Of a DNA stretch of 64,000 nt, positions 54,121 through 64,000 are shown piece by piece. The stretch covers positions 1-64,000 of the forward strand of contig HG738144.1 of the NCBI GenBank assembly GCA_000499405.2, in the 5' to 3' direction. The position numbers were made by a program, and so were the translations under genes. The notes under the pieces are model-generated. The model was not told the DNA's origin, did no database searches, and saw only the letters and a program-made list of their open reading frames with translations. Within the stretch, counting starts at the first letter, position 1; the number at the start of each line of letters is the position of its first letter. This DNA is from Onchocerca volvulus (Eukaryota; Nematoda; Chromadorea; Rhabditida; Onchocercidae).

Positions 54121-57100
54121 AGCTATCTAATGATGACAAATATTACGATGACCTTATGACCTTATGTCAAAATATTCGCACCTGTCCATTTACTTGACCA
54201 ATAACCGTTCGCAAATTTAAAATATAAATGAATTCGGCTACATGAAAGAATTTTGGAAAAGAAATTGTAAAATGGAAAAAAGAGAAGAACAGAAAAAAAA
54301 AATAAAATTGAAAACGATAATTTTAAGAAAAGTAGAAATTTTTTTAAATGTTTAATTTTAAATTTATAGCAAACATGAATTTCAAATTTATATCACAAAT
54401 TTATATCTGAGATAATTTCAATTAGGTACAGAAAATCTTACATGTTTAATTTTGAAATTTCAAAAATCACTGATTTCAAATTTATATCATACGTTTATAT
54501 TTGAAATAGTTCTAGTTAAGAGTGATAAAATTTTGAAATTTTAATTACGAATGGAAATATTTGAATGTTTAATTTTGAAATTCTAGAAATCAATCCAATC
54601 TATGTCACCCATAAAGATCTGAAATAATTTTAATTGAAGACAAAAAATTTTAAATACTTTAGCAAAAATTTAAAAAATTTTAAATACTTCAATTTTGTAA
54701 TCATAAAAATTATTCAATTCATATTTAGTTCATTTATATTCATATATTTAAAAATGTTAACGAACAAAAAATGATAGCAAAAAAAAAATTAAAATATAAA
54801 TTGAAAGAACTAATAAATATTTTTATATTATAACAAAATACTTATCAAAATAATTCCAAATTATTCCATTAATTGAGAATTTTTTAATAATTATAAATTT
54901 GAGTAAAATAAAAAATTTATTCCTTCGAAATAAAAAAAAAAAAAATGAAAATAATCCTGGGCTGAGAAAAATGAAGAAATAAGAAATGATGTTTCTTTTT
55001 TCAATTTTAAAAATATTTTCAAATTTATCTTCCTTTCTGTCTGCAATTTTGAATTTTTGTTTTTTTCTACAGAAATTTTCCGGTTGATCTTAAAATACAG
55101 GTCACACCAAAATATATATATGTATATATCAAAAAATGTACAGAAAATCGTTTTTTAAAAAAAAAAAATTAAAATAATGGCAAAAACGAACTAATTTTTG
55201 TAAAAAATTTTAACAAAACGAATTTTTGACAATTTTTTACAAGAAATTTTTTTTTGTAATATATCGTATATCATCGAATATCTATCATATAATTATTCAA
55301 TTATTCAATCATTTAATTAATCAAAAAATTGAAAAATTTTAATTAATCAAAAAAAAATTGGCAAAAATTTGCTAAAATTATATTAATGTTAATATGTTAT
55401 ATATAGTTGATAAAGTTTTCTAATCAATATAGCAATAATATAAATAATAAAATTTAATTTCAAATATTTCCATTTAAATTTTTATATATTTTAGTTTTTA
55501 AAAATTATATTGTTTAAAAAATTCGAAAGAAAAATAAAATTTTCAATCATTTTGTTTAAAATATTAACTTAAAATATTTAATTGCTTCCTAGTTTCATTT
55601 TAATTTTTGTCATCAAATAATAATTCTAATTAGTATTTTGTTTTTTCAATTCTCTTAAAACTATTTTGCTAGAAAATATTATTATTTCTGTAAAGGATCG
55701 AAAGGAAAAAGGTTGAATAAGATTAAAACTTCGATTAAAATTTATCAGTGATAAATTTAAAAAATCAATAAAGATCAATCAAAGTTAATCGAATTTTATC
55801 AGTTAGAATTAGTTTTTTTTTTTCTTCCTCATTTTCTTAAAAATTATTATGCTAGAAAATATCATTATTTCTCTAAAATGATAGAAAAGTTTTTAATTGA
55901 GATCAAAATTTGTTGCGAAATCAATGATAAGTTCAAAAATTGATAAGGATTAATTAAACGAAAAAAATTTGATTAAATTTATCAATTTTATATTTATCAA
56001 AAGTAAATTAAACTTTTATCGTATTTTTTTTTGGTAGAAAAAATTGCAAAAATTAGAAAAAATTTGAAATTTAATTCGAAATCAAAAAAAAAATAATATA
56101 ACCTTGCATTTGGCATTTAAAATACAAGTTGACGATGCGATGGCACAAAGTGTAGCATCTGATGACAAAATTGCCAATCGACCTACCTGGAAAAATAAGA
56201 AAAAAAAACTTGTTTATTATTAATGATACATTTAATTACCGAATTTTTTTTTTTTAATTACCTAATTTCCTATTAAAATATTCAATTTAATATCGTGTAT
56301 TGATGACATATTTCATTACCGAAGTTTTTTTTTTCCTTAATTACCCAATTTTTCTTCTAAAATACCCAATTCAATTCAAGTTTTTTTTTGGAATACAAGT
56401 TTCTTTTTTTTTTTTTTGGAATCTCTTCTCTATTTTTCTATTTTTCTCGTTAATTTTTAAATTAAAAAAAAAAAAATTGCTGAAAATTTTTGATAAGTTG
56501 AAACTTTTCCTATAAATATAATTAAATATTTTGAATGATTAAAATATATTGATTGAAAATTTTAATCAAAAATGAATTTTTTTTGGTTTTATAATCAAAG
56601 ATTTACAACAATTTATTCATTATTGAGTTTTTTTTCCCTCGTTTTTCTTCTGAAAAATTTATTTTAACTTTTTTCTTTCTATTTTTGCATCACAAAAATG
56701 ATTTTACATTTTTTTTCACTTTTTTTTTGACTTTCTTATATTCATTATTTGCTTGCCTGGATTATCGTTTTAAAAAAATCATAAATTTTAATTAATTTTA
56801 ATTAATTAACCGTCGAATTAAGTAGAGCTCGAAAACAAAGTAATATCGCAGCTGCATGATGTTCAAGACCGCACCGTTTACGACATTCGTTTAGCAAAAT
56901 TCGCAAATATTCACTACCACCTAATTTTACGAAATTTTCCACATAACTGCAATAATTTTAAAAAAAATTAATAAAATTGAGAAAGAAAAACCGGAATTTG
57001 AACTATTCCGGATTATCCATATAAATTCCTTTCCGGATTATCCAATAAATTAAACAATCCTTGAAATATACATTCCGGATTACGTAACTTTTTAGTTGCA

Positions 57101-58749
57101 AAAAAATTTTTGTTTTAATCAATCAATTTTCAATCAATATTCATTGAAATTTGAAATTGAAATTTAAAAATGCATTGAAATTTGAAATTTAAGTGATTCA
57201 AAGAATTCTATAGAGCTATCAGTATTAATAGTAATTAAATAAATTAGTAATTTAAATAAATATTAGCAGAAATCATTAGATATTTTAAATTTATCAATTT
57301 TTTTTTAATTTTCAAAAAAATTTCAAATTTCATAAATCAAATTAATTACTTAATTACCTGTATGATTGTGTTCGTAACGAGATAAACAGTGCTTCCAAGA
57401 TATGAATATTATTAACATCATCTAATAAATTATTTTCTTGAATTATTTCCAAAAATTTTTCCGCTATTTTACTATCACCTATACCATATTTTTCCTATAA
57501 ATTTAAAATATACATTTAAAACTTGAAATTAATAAATTAAAAATTTATGAAATTAATAAATTTAAAATTAATAAAGTTAAAACTTCATGAAATTTTAGAT
57601 TTCTTTATAAAATAATTTGAGAAATGATATGAAGTTTCGCGGCGGTATAAATTTTTTATTTATAAGATTTATATGATATTTAAATTATTAAATATTAAAG
57701 TTTCGAATTTGATAGGAAATAATTTTGGGCCAATTTTCGGTACTTTTTAGACTTTTTGGGTATAAATTTTAAGTACTTTTGGAGTAAAATAGTTGGATAC
57801 TTTTCATATATTTCAATTATTTTAGTTAAATTTAATATTTCTATGTTTAGATTTGATTCATTCATTATCAAATAAATAATCAAAATCTTTATCACCTTTA
57901 TCACTTAATCATTTTTATCATCGCATTTTCAATTGTGTAAATGTGTGAATTCATTTACTTAAAAATTTAAATAATTACTTACTCGAATAGCATTTTGTTC
58001 CGTAAGCATTAAACGTTTCTTTTCAATTGGTTGATCGAGTAATAATTTTTGTTTATCAGGTGATAAATCTAATTCCGCCTGAAAAAAACTTATCAGTGTA
58101 ATCATTTGGCACAAATTGATAAATTTAAAATATTATAAACTGATATATTATTCCAATAAATTATTCAAATTCTTAAAATTTTTCGAAATGTTTCAGTAAA
58201 CAAAACAACAAAATTGCAATCTTAAAAAAAATTATAAATTAATTTATTAAAAAATATTTAAATTTTAAATTTTTATTTAACAAAATATATATCAAAAAAA
58301 GTTTATCAGTGATTAGACATGAATCAATAAATTTAGCTTATCATCAAATTAACATAATTATTCAAATATTATTGAATTTAAAAAATTTTTAAAATTTTCT
58401 AAAAGAATTTAGTAAATAAACAAGAATATTGCAATTTTGAAAAAAAAAACTAAATTTAAAGATTTTTTTCTCGAAAATATCAAAAATTTTTAGGAATTTT
58501 ACAAATTTTTAATCAATAAAATATATTCGAAGGTTATTTTTTCGCATCAAGACATACCAGAAATCTCGGGAATGCATTATCAACTTGACGTTTATCAAAA
58601 TTAGCTGTATCTAATGTTAAAATTAAATTATTTAACGGATCCGATTTGAAAATATATTTTTCAACATGAACTTTCTCCTCCGTTCCTTCATCATCATCCG
58701 ATATGAAACGATTGAAACAAGAAAATACCCGATTTACAGCATCGATCAT
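33082..58749 (-). CDS. daam-1: DAAM-family formin (Dishevelled-associated activator of morphogenesis)
   Basis: Exons, genomic order: 33082-33218, 34187-34370, 34762-34981, 35183-35345, 35604-35720, 35855-35943, 36305-36420, 37223-37468, 38018-38393, 38731-38877, 39346-39453, 40207-40371, 42036-42196, 45517-45741, 56103-56186, 56811-56946, 57358-57494, 57983-58078, 58558-58749; 3099 nt, 1032 aa, phases closed. It is an actin nucleator/elongator downstream of Rho and Wnt-PCP signalling. Domains: SCFNRF N-terminus; GBD/FH3 about 65-400 with [29 protein letters not shown] and [18 protein letters not shown]; coiled coil about 435-484; Pro-rich FH1 about 510-535; FH2 from LKTLNW (580) with [17 protein letters not shown] and [29 protein letters not shown] (997-1011) followed by basic residues, which implies autoinhibition. 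The RRAQNC and DAD motifs favour DAAM over DIAPH, FMNL or FHOD. Confidence 0.95.
33596..34098 (+). mobile_element. LTR-like insertion in the last daam-1 intron
   Basis: A patch markedly richer in G+C than its surroundings lies in the intron 33219-34186. It has, in order on the + strand, a TGT edge, three tandem TTTTCCCGCC units, TATAAAT (33798-33804), a roughly 200-bp mixed region, the palindrome TATACGATATCGTATA (34031-34046), AATAAA (34063-34068) and an ACA edge. This is the layout of a retroviral-type LTR (U3-TATA-R-poly(A)). No internal coding region is present, so it would be a solo LTR. I see no exact target-site duplication at these edges, so the limits are provisional. Confidence 0.45.
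33707..33806 (+). promoter_or_regulatory. Three tandem E2F-type sites plus TATA box
   Basis: TTTTCCCGCCAAA occurs at 33707 and 33745, and TTTTCCCGCCAAAA at 33781. The periods are 38 and 36 bp. TATAAAT starts 8 bp after the third core. TTTCCCGCC matches the published E2F/DP consensus. The units are direct repeats, so the motif could be repeat-borne rather than selected. Confidence 0.6.
37706..37738. promoter_or_regulatory. Cluster of four ACGT cores in a daam-1 intron
   Basis: ACGT appears at 37706, 37715, 37723 and 37735, in contexts AGACGTAA, TGACGTTT, TTACGTGT and TTACGTAG, all within 33 bp. These resemble bZIP/CREB-ATF half-sites. The cluster lies in the intron just upstream (on the + map) of the FH1 exon. 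The function is inferred only. Confidence 0.35.
38201..38286. repeat. Coding GAT/GGT microsatellite in the daam-1 FH1 exon
   Basis: On the + strand a (GAT)n tract (38201-38238) runs into a (GGT)n tract (to about 38286). Read from the - strand these give the poly-Pro of FH1 followed by poly-Ser. The exon frame is open across it. The unbroken codon repetition suggests length variability between individuals. Confidence 0.85.
40949..41132. repeat. Perfect 92-bp tandem duplication in a daam-1 intron
   Basis: Copies 40949-41040 and 41041-41132 appear identical, including a GGCGTTTTAAATC segment. The identity implies recent duplication or gene conversion, or an assembly artefact. Confidence 0.85.
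41589..42017. repeat. 160-180-bp tandem repeat ending in an assembly gap
   Basis: The unit containing TTTATT(A/C)ATT(A/G)ATTA, then TTGAAATTAT(A/G)TTATGAAA, recurs near 41589, 41751 and 41932. The last copy breaks off at nine N (42009-42017), so the true copy number is probably larger. The gap is 18 bp from the exon at 42036. Confidence 0.75.
42009..42017. other. Assembly gap (9 N)
   Basis: This undetermined stretch lies at the end of a tandem repeat in a daam-1 intron. No coding bases are lost. Confidence 0.99.
44465..44502. repeat. 13-bp perfect hairpin in a daam-1 intron
   Basis: AAAAACCGTATCC (44465-44477) pairs perfectly with GGATACGGTTTTT (44490-44502) across a 12-nt loop. The C+G-containing stem stands out against the flanking A+T runs. 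The stem is too short for a typical miRNA precursor. Confidence 0.8.
46117..46580. repeat. Degenerate tandem repeat in the large daam-1 intron
   Basis: CTTATCA(T/C)ATATCA followed by AATTGGAAATTAAAT and GAAAAGATTGGA-like blocks recurs near 46117, 46335, 46443 and 46566, with a 110-220-bp spacing. Confidence 0.55.
47790..48125. repeat. 110-bp tandem repeat, three copies
   Basis: TTGTACTTTGCCTATTACG recurs at 47861 and 47972 and as TTGCACTTTGCCTATTCCG at 48082, giving periods of 111 and 110 bp. The copies are more than 90 percent alike by eye. Confidence 0.85.
53275..53430. repeat. Short repeat cluster with GATACTGTA units
   Basis: GATACTGTAAATT, GATATTGTATATTGCGAATT and GATACTGTATATTGCAAATT recur with TTACTGTA/TTACAGTG partners. 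It is a small degenerate array of slightly higher G+C content. Confidence 0.55.
54057..54119. repeat. (TTA)n microsatellite, about 21 units
   Basis: An uninterrupted trinucleotide tract in the large daam-1 intron, about 30 bp from the DR2 half-sites. Confidence 0.97.
54149..54162 (-). promoter_or_regulatory. Perfect DR2 pair of AGGTCA half-sites
   Basis: The - strand reads AGGTCA-TA-AGGTCA, two consensus nuclear-receptor half-sites with a 2-bp spacer. ATTGG (CCAAT box, - strand) lies about 40 bp away on the map, near 54198-54202, in a short patch of raised G+C content (54140-54240). The sequence match is direct; any regulatory role is inference. Confidence 0.4.
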
Positions 58750-58753
58750 TTCT
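58750..58753 (-). other. Acceptor 2 nt upstream of the daam-1 start codon
   Basis: The - strand reads TTTTTTTTAG then AA then ATG. With no visible upstream coding exon, this fits a spliced-leader acceptor or a cis-spliced 5' UTR. Confidence 0.55.
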
Positions 58754-61700
58754 AAAAAAATAAAATATTTGAAAAATTTGAATTATTTATAATCGATTAA
58801 TTCAAGTATTTCAATCAATGATTAATGAATATTAAGTATGCATAAGATGGAAAAAATTTAAAAATGCAAATGTTAATTTGATCAAATTAATTGTAGTTAA
58901 TCGATTAATTCAAATATAATCAATGATAATTCGAATTAATTCAAATATAATCAACGATTATTGAGTAAGTAAAAGTATACAAAAAATGAGTAAAATTTAA
59001 AAATGCAAATATTTGTGTAATCAATTTAATTGTTATTAATCAATTAATTTAAATATGTTAATTCAAATTATTTCGAATATAATTAATGATTAATTAAGTA
59101 AAAGTATGCATAAAATCTGGAAAAAAAAGTTAATAAACAGATGAATATAATTCCTGGTGAGAGTTTTGAGGAAACTAAATGAAATAACTTTGGATAACGG
59201 AAAATTTCGAATTAAATAATTAAAAAAAAATATCTTAATGATTGATTTCAAATTTTTTTAATTTTCTCAAAAAAAAGTCTTCAAAATTTTTATTTAAACA
59301 CAATAATTAATTAATACTTTCAATAAAGTAATCATTTAATAAGATAATTAATACTTTAACAGAATAATTAATATTTTTCTAGATTTATTTGAATAAAATG
59401 ATAATTTGTTTGGTAAAATTTTGATCGAAATCGTGAAAGAATCAAAAAATTAAAGATAAAAAAAATGATCAGAACATTATTTCTATTGATTAATTCTTAC
59501 ATAACGACAAATCAAATTTAAGTGATAATAAGTAAGTGATAAGCAAGTGATAATAAAAAATGTGATTAGTGATAACATATGATAACAATTACTAATGATA
59601 ATTATGTGACATCAGGATGTGATCATTAGTGATATTCAATAATTATACTTAGTGATTAGTGATAAAAAAGCGATCGAAGATAAAAATGATTATTAGTGAT
59701 AATAAATGATAACAAATAGCATTTCTTATATGATAATAAATGTAAATTTAGAATTGCCATTTCAGCCAATTCCTCAAATCCTTATATGAAATTATCTATA
59801 TTTTTCATGTTGATTTTACTGAATTAATTTGATAGCTGAATTCTTTGACCTTAGAAATGAAAGGTCATTGGGGCATTTTTTTTTTTTTTTTGCGAAATAA
59901 TGAAAAGGGGAAAGAATTTTTGGATAAAAAAATAGGAAAAAAAGGAAAATATATTAGAAATACGAAGTTATTATTATCAATTACGTATGATAAATGATAA
60001 ATCAGCGGATATATTTCAGTTCTAAATTTTAAAAATTTGCAACTTAAATTTTAGAATTCAAAAAAATACCGGCGAAAAATTTATGATTATTCTATCAAAA
60101 AAATATCAAATTTTTTTCGTGTGAGTAATTTGAATAGAAATTACTGAATTACTGCTTTATTAATTTCGATAGAAATAATTAATTAGACAATAATTAGCAA
60201 ATAATGAGGTAATAATTATGAAATATTACGATCAAAAATGCATAATATATTTAATTATTTTTTATTTTTTTGGCAAATTTCTGAATTTTTATTATTGAAT
60301 TTCCTTTTCAATTATTAAGTAATTAAGTCAAAACTTGGAATTCCTACTGTAACATGCACTTCTGATTTTATTTTAATAAAATAATTTTTTTTCTTTGATA
60401 AATTTAAAAAAAAAAAAAATGGAATAGTTGATCTCTTCGGCTTAATATCTGACATAATCATTATCCTATGAATAAGATTGATATTGGATTATAGAAGTTA
60501 ACAAAAAGTACAATAATAATTATCGAATTATTTCACAGTATTAATTATTTAATTATTTGTCTAATTGCTAATTATTTATTTAATTTTCAAATTTTCGAAT
60601 TTATTTCAAATTTTTTTCAAATAAATTTGGCGAATGGATGGAATAAAATAACCAAAATTTCTAGATATATGCTTATAATAAATATGAGATAATTTCAGAA
60701 ATGTTTTTTCCATCAAATCTTTTTTTTATTTTTTTTATTTTTTATTTTATTTCATTTATTTTTTTTTTTTGTAGTAGAATCATAACAACAAAATTCAGTT
60801 AGTTCTAACGAAAGTTCAAAAAAAAAAGAAAAATTTAAATTATATAAAATGAGAATAACAAATTAATGAATTCAATTTAGATATCGTTCAAAAAGTATTG
60901 GAATTATAAATTTAGCAGAAATATTGGGTTTAAAAAAAGAGAAGAAAAAGGTAATTTGATAAAAAATTTTGAAGTTATTCTACGATCCTCACAAGTTACT
61001 TTTCATTAAAAAGAAAAATATCGTTTAAATTTAAATTTTTAAAATTTCATTTAGATTTAAATTTGAAAAGAAAAACTTAAATTTTATTCAAAAAAATTTG
61101 AATTAAATTTTCAATAAATGATTTTTGGAATTGGATTGTGTTTTTTGTTTTGTCAAATTTTCTATGAAATTGCATTTCTAAAATTAAATTTTATTCCTAA
61201 AATAATTTTTTCCTAATAATTTCCAACTTTTATTATTGATTTAGAGTATCCTTCTTTCCCATACTGATAAATAATCTAATTTTATTGATAATGAATGATT
61301 TATCAATAAAAACAACAAAAGTAATCGTTATAATGAATTTCAATAAATTCTTGAAATTAAATTATTTTTTTGAAAAAAAAGAAAAAAATTGAAATATCAA
61401 TCAATCAATTATAGTTTTGAAAATTTAAAAAATATTACCAAATTGCAAAGTTTTAAAATTTCAGAATTTTTCAATCAGCAAATTACAAAGAAATCAATAT
61501 TTAATTGAATTCTAATTTCTATAAGTTCACCTTTAAAATCACTTTAATATATGAATTTAATTTAATATATGATATAATATATGAACTTAAATTCTCACTC
61601 TAAAATTTTGTCTTAAAATTATACGTAACATTCTTCAACAATGCGTTATAAATCAAGTTTTCAAATCATAATTAACGGAAAAGTATATTATAAAAATTTT

Positions 61701-64000
61701 GATCAAATTCTGATTAAATTTTCTTTTATCAAAATTAATTTCAAGCAATTCTTTCGATTTCCATTTTGAATTTAATAAATCATCAAATATAATGAAAGAC
61801 AAAAAAAAATGAATAAAAATTAATAACTTAAAATGGAATGAAATTTAATAATTTTGAAAATAAAAAAAAACAAAGAAAAAAAGAAATTGTCATTATTGGA
61901 ATTAAAATAGCCTAGAATTCATTTTCATTATTAAGTCATGTAATTTATTTGTTGTAAAATTATTGAAACAAATGATTTTTAATCTTTTAAATTTATCGAT
62001 GTATTTAAAATAAAAAATGAAAAATAAAAATTTCATTACTGAAATTGAAATTTCCAAATAACTTTGTACCGTTATCATTATTATATCATATTATTATCTT
62101 TCTGCTGGAATTATTGAAAACAACAAATCTGTTTAAATCTTTAAATATATCGATAAATTTAAATTTGCTTTTTTTGTTTTTAATTTCAAATTTTTTTCTC
62201 AAAAAAAAACAAAAAACAAAATGAATGTGAATATTTACTAAAGAGAAAAAAATAGGAAAAGAAAATTTTGCATAAATTTATATTTTTAGTAAAAATAAAC
62301 AATTAATTAAAAAGTAATTAACAATAATTAATTTGTAAAAACTTATTTGCTACTAATATTTATGCGTTAATAAAAATAAAATTTGATCAAATTTTAAATT
62401 AATAAAAAAACAATTTGTTTTTCCATTTCCAATTTTTTTTCTCTTTTTTTTTTTAACTTTAGGAACTAAAAGCAGTTGTATAAATAATACATTTGGCAAG
62501 AGAATGAATGAATATTTATGCTTTTTCCACAGTTATTTTCCTTGCCAAAAAAAAGAAAATTACGATTAAATTATCGAAAAAAATTTGCGAAAAAATATTA
62601 AATTACGATTTTTTTCATAATCATTTATGATTTTTAGTAAAAGTTTGCGAAAAAATTTTATTTTTTCTGTAAAAAATAGCAAAATTTATCAATTAAATAA
62701 ATGATTGATTTATAATATTGGCAAAAAAACAAAAAAATTCGGACTAATACATTTTGCCGGAATCAAAAATTATAATTTCTTTTTTTTTTCTTTCATTATA
62801 AAAAAAAAATAAATGAAATGAAAAATGAAATTTGAAAATCAATTTTTTTCCAGAAAAAAAAGAAAAAATTTAGAACTGAAATAAAATTAACATTTTCTTT
62901 TTTTTGTTATCTATATATTCAAAAAAAAAAATAAAATTAATTAAAAAAAAATTGCAAAGAGAAATGAATTTATCATTACCGAAAAAAAAAACTTAAAAAT
63001 TGATATACTCAAAAAAATTGATCGATTTTTATTTATCTGTTCCATCAATTTCTCATTTATTATACCGAAGAAAGAAAACTTAAAAGAAAATTGATACGTT
63101 GATAAAAATTTAAATAATTTTTTAATTTATCATTTCCTTTTTTTTTTTTTTTTTTAATTTTTACATCACTTTCATTTTTCTCATTCATTTAGCAAGCTGA
63201 TAAAAATGAACAATTGTTTAAATAAAATTTATGAAAAAAAAAATAGACCTAAAATCAGACTATTTAATTCATTTTTTTTTAAAAATTTATTCTGCTATCA
63301 TTACCAGTGATTAATTACTCAATTAAATTATTCAATTTACATTCAATTATTCAATTAAATGTATACAAAAATTAAATATTTTTCTTAGTTCGGTTTTTAT
63401 TTTAAATATTTAATTAAAATATTTGAAAATATTTAAAACAAATATTTTAATGGAAAAAATATTAAGGATATAGTTTTCGTGTCATATCGATTAGAATTGA
63501 AAATTACTTCATAAATTATTTCTCATTATTTACTAATTTAGAAGCTAATCGATTGAATATTTATCATCAAAAATTTGAAATTTAAAAAATCATTAATGAT
63601 TATCAGGAAGTTGAATTTAAAAAAGTAATTAATTAGTAAAAATTGAAATAAAGCAAAAAGTAAATGGTTTGAAATGAGAAAGCAAAAAATGAAATTTAAA
63701 TTAAAAATTAAAATAAATATATGCCGTGATAGTATCAATATTGTAACAATGTAATAATAAGTGTAAACAACAAAATTCAATGATAATAAATTAATTAAAA
63801 TTAATAAATTAAAAAATTGATAACAATGATTGATGACATAAAAATAAGAAAAATGATAATTTAAACTCGCAAAATCAATTTATCAATTGGACACTGTTAA
63901 TATAGCATTTAATTAATAAATTAATTTCCAAAAGCTTAATTAACATTTTTTTGGCGCAATTAACTTTTAAATGTTTATTTTTGAGAAGTGTCAGGCTTAT
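58754..64000. other. Region upstream of daam-1 without a supported gene
   Basis: I see no exon-like patch on either strand. It holds a degenerate ~125-bp tandem repeat at about 58790-59120 (AAAATTTAAAAATGCAAAT units), a GTGATAAT-rich tract at 59520-59720, and long A/T runs. The daam-1 promoter presumably lies here, but no core element is evident. The 80-codon frame at 63538-63780 (-) is hydrophobic by composition only. Confidence 0.55.

Larger units (their letters stand above)
45742..56102 (-). other. 10.4-kb intron of daam-1
   Basis: It lies between the exon ending LNAKCK and the exon starting [11 protein letters not shown]. The join aligns with DAAM without a gap, so no exon is missing. 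The content is low-complexity A+T-rich DNA with several tandem arrays (46117-46580, 47790-48125, 48560-48990, 53275-53430) and a (TTA)n tract. No nested gene is supported. Confidence 0.8.

Noticed and set aside
54182..54237. Possible cassette exon in the large daam-1 intron
   Set aside because: 56 nt between two phase-0 exons would shift the frame, and the DAAM alignment needs no extra residues; kept only as a possible alternative first exon.
56330..56350. AATTACCCAA string resembling part of a nematode spliced leader
   Set aside because: Only a partial match, and no Sm site or downstream structure of an SL RNA gene.
17889..58749. daam-1 and ggt as an operon
   Set aside because: Same strand, but 4.7 kb apart and functionally unrelated; nematode operon spacing is normally a few hundred bases.
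1..64000. tRNA, rRNA, CRISPR or prokaryotic insert
   Set aside because: No convincing box A/box B pair, rRNA core or regularly spaced repeat-spacer array was seen by eye; a covariance-model scan would be needed to exclude small RNAs.

Overview
The window is nuclear DNA from a nematode, most likely a clade III / filarial-type parasite, although the species cannot be fixed from sequence alone. It is very A+T-rich (roughly four fifths by eye) and full of A or T homopolymer runs. The genes are broken into many small exons with TTTTCAG-type 3' splice sites. One gene is a nematode-specific serpentine chemoreceptor. Four of the five start codons lie 1-20 nt downstream of a splice acceptor, as expected for spliced-leader trans-splicing.

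I could assemble five protein-coding genes, each with exon phases that close without a remainder. From left to right they are: (1) an srx-like seven-transmembrane chemoreceptor, + strand, 2409-4574, 7 exons, 301 aa; (2) mitochondrial ribosomal protein S35 (mrps-35), - strand, 6369-10089, 9 exons, 388 aa; (3) an unrecognised protein of about 183 aa, + strand, 12400-15515, 5 exons; (4) a membrane-anchored gamma-glutamyltransferase, - strand, 17889-28400, 14 exons, 647 aa, with all catalytic motifs present; (5) a DAAM-family formin (daam-1), - strand, 33082-58749, 19 exons, 1032 aa, with GBD/FH3, a short coiled coil, FH1, FH2 and DAD in order. Genes 1/2 and 3/4 are convergent and 2/3 are divergent. 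Genes 5 and 4 share a strand but lie 4.7 kb apart, too far for a normal nematode operon. The genes have no evident shared pathway.

The rest is intron and intergenic DNA rich in local tandem repeats. These include a ~120-bp array upstream of mrps-35, a 30-bp minisatellite in a ggt intron, several 90-180-bp duplications in daam-1 introns, and a small dispersed/fold-back repeat family at 105-957 and 21370-21425. Positions 58754-64000 hold no gene I can support.

The points I find most interesting are these. An LTR-like insertion in the last daam-1 intron carries three tandem copies of an E2F-type TTTTCCCGCC motif just upstream of a TATA box. There are two GC-AG introns, one in srx and one in mrps-35, and the srx one also contains a 26-bp perfect inverted repeat. 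A 10.4-kb daam-1 intron contains a perfect DR2 pair of AGGTCA half-sites. I saw no prokaryotic-style system, CRISPR array, tRNA or rRNA.
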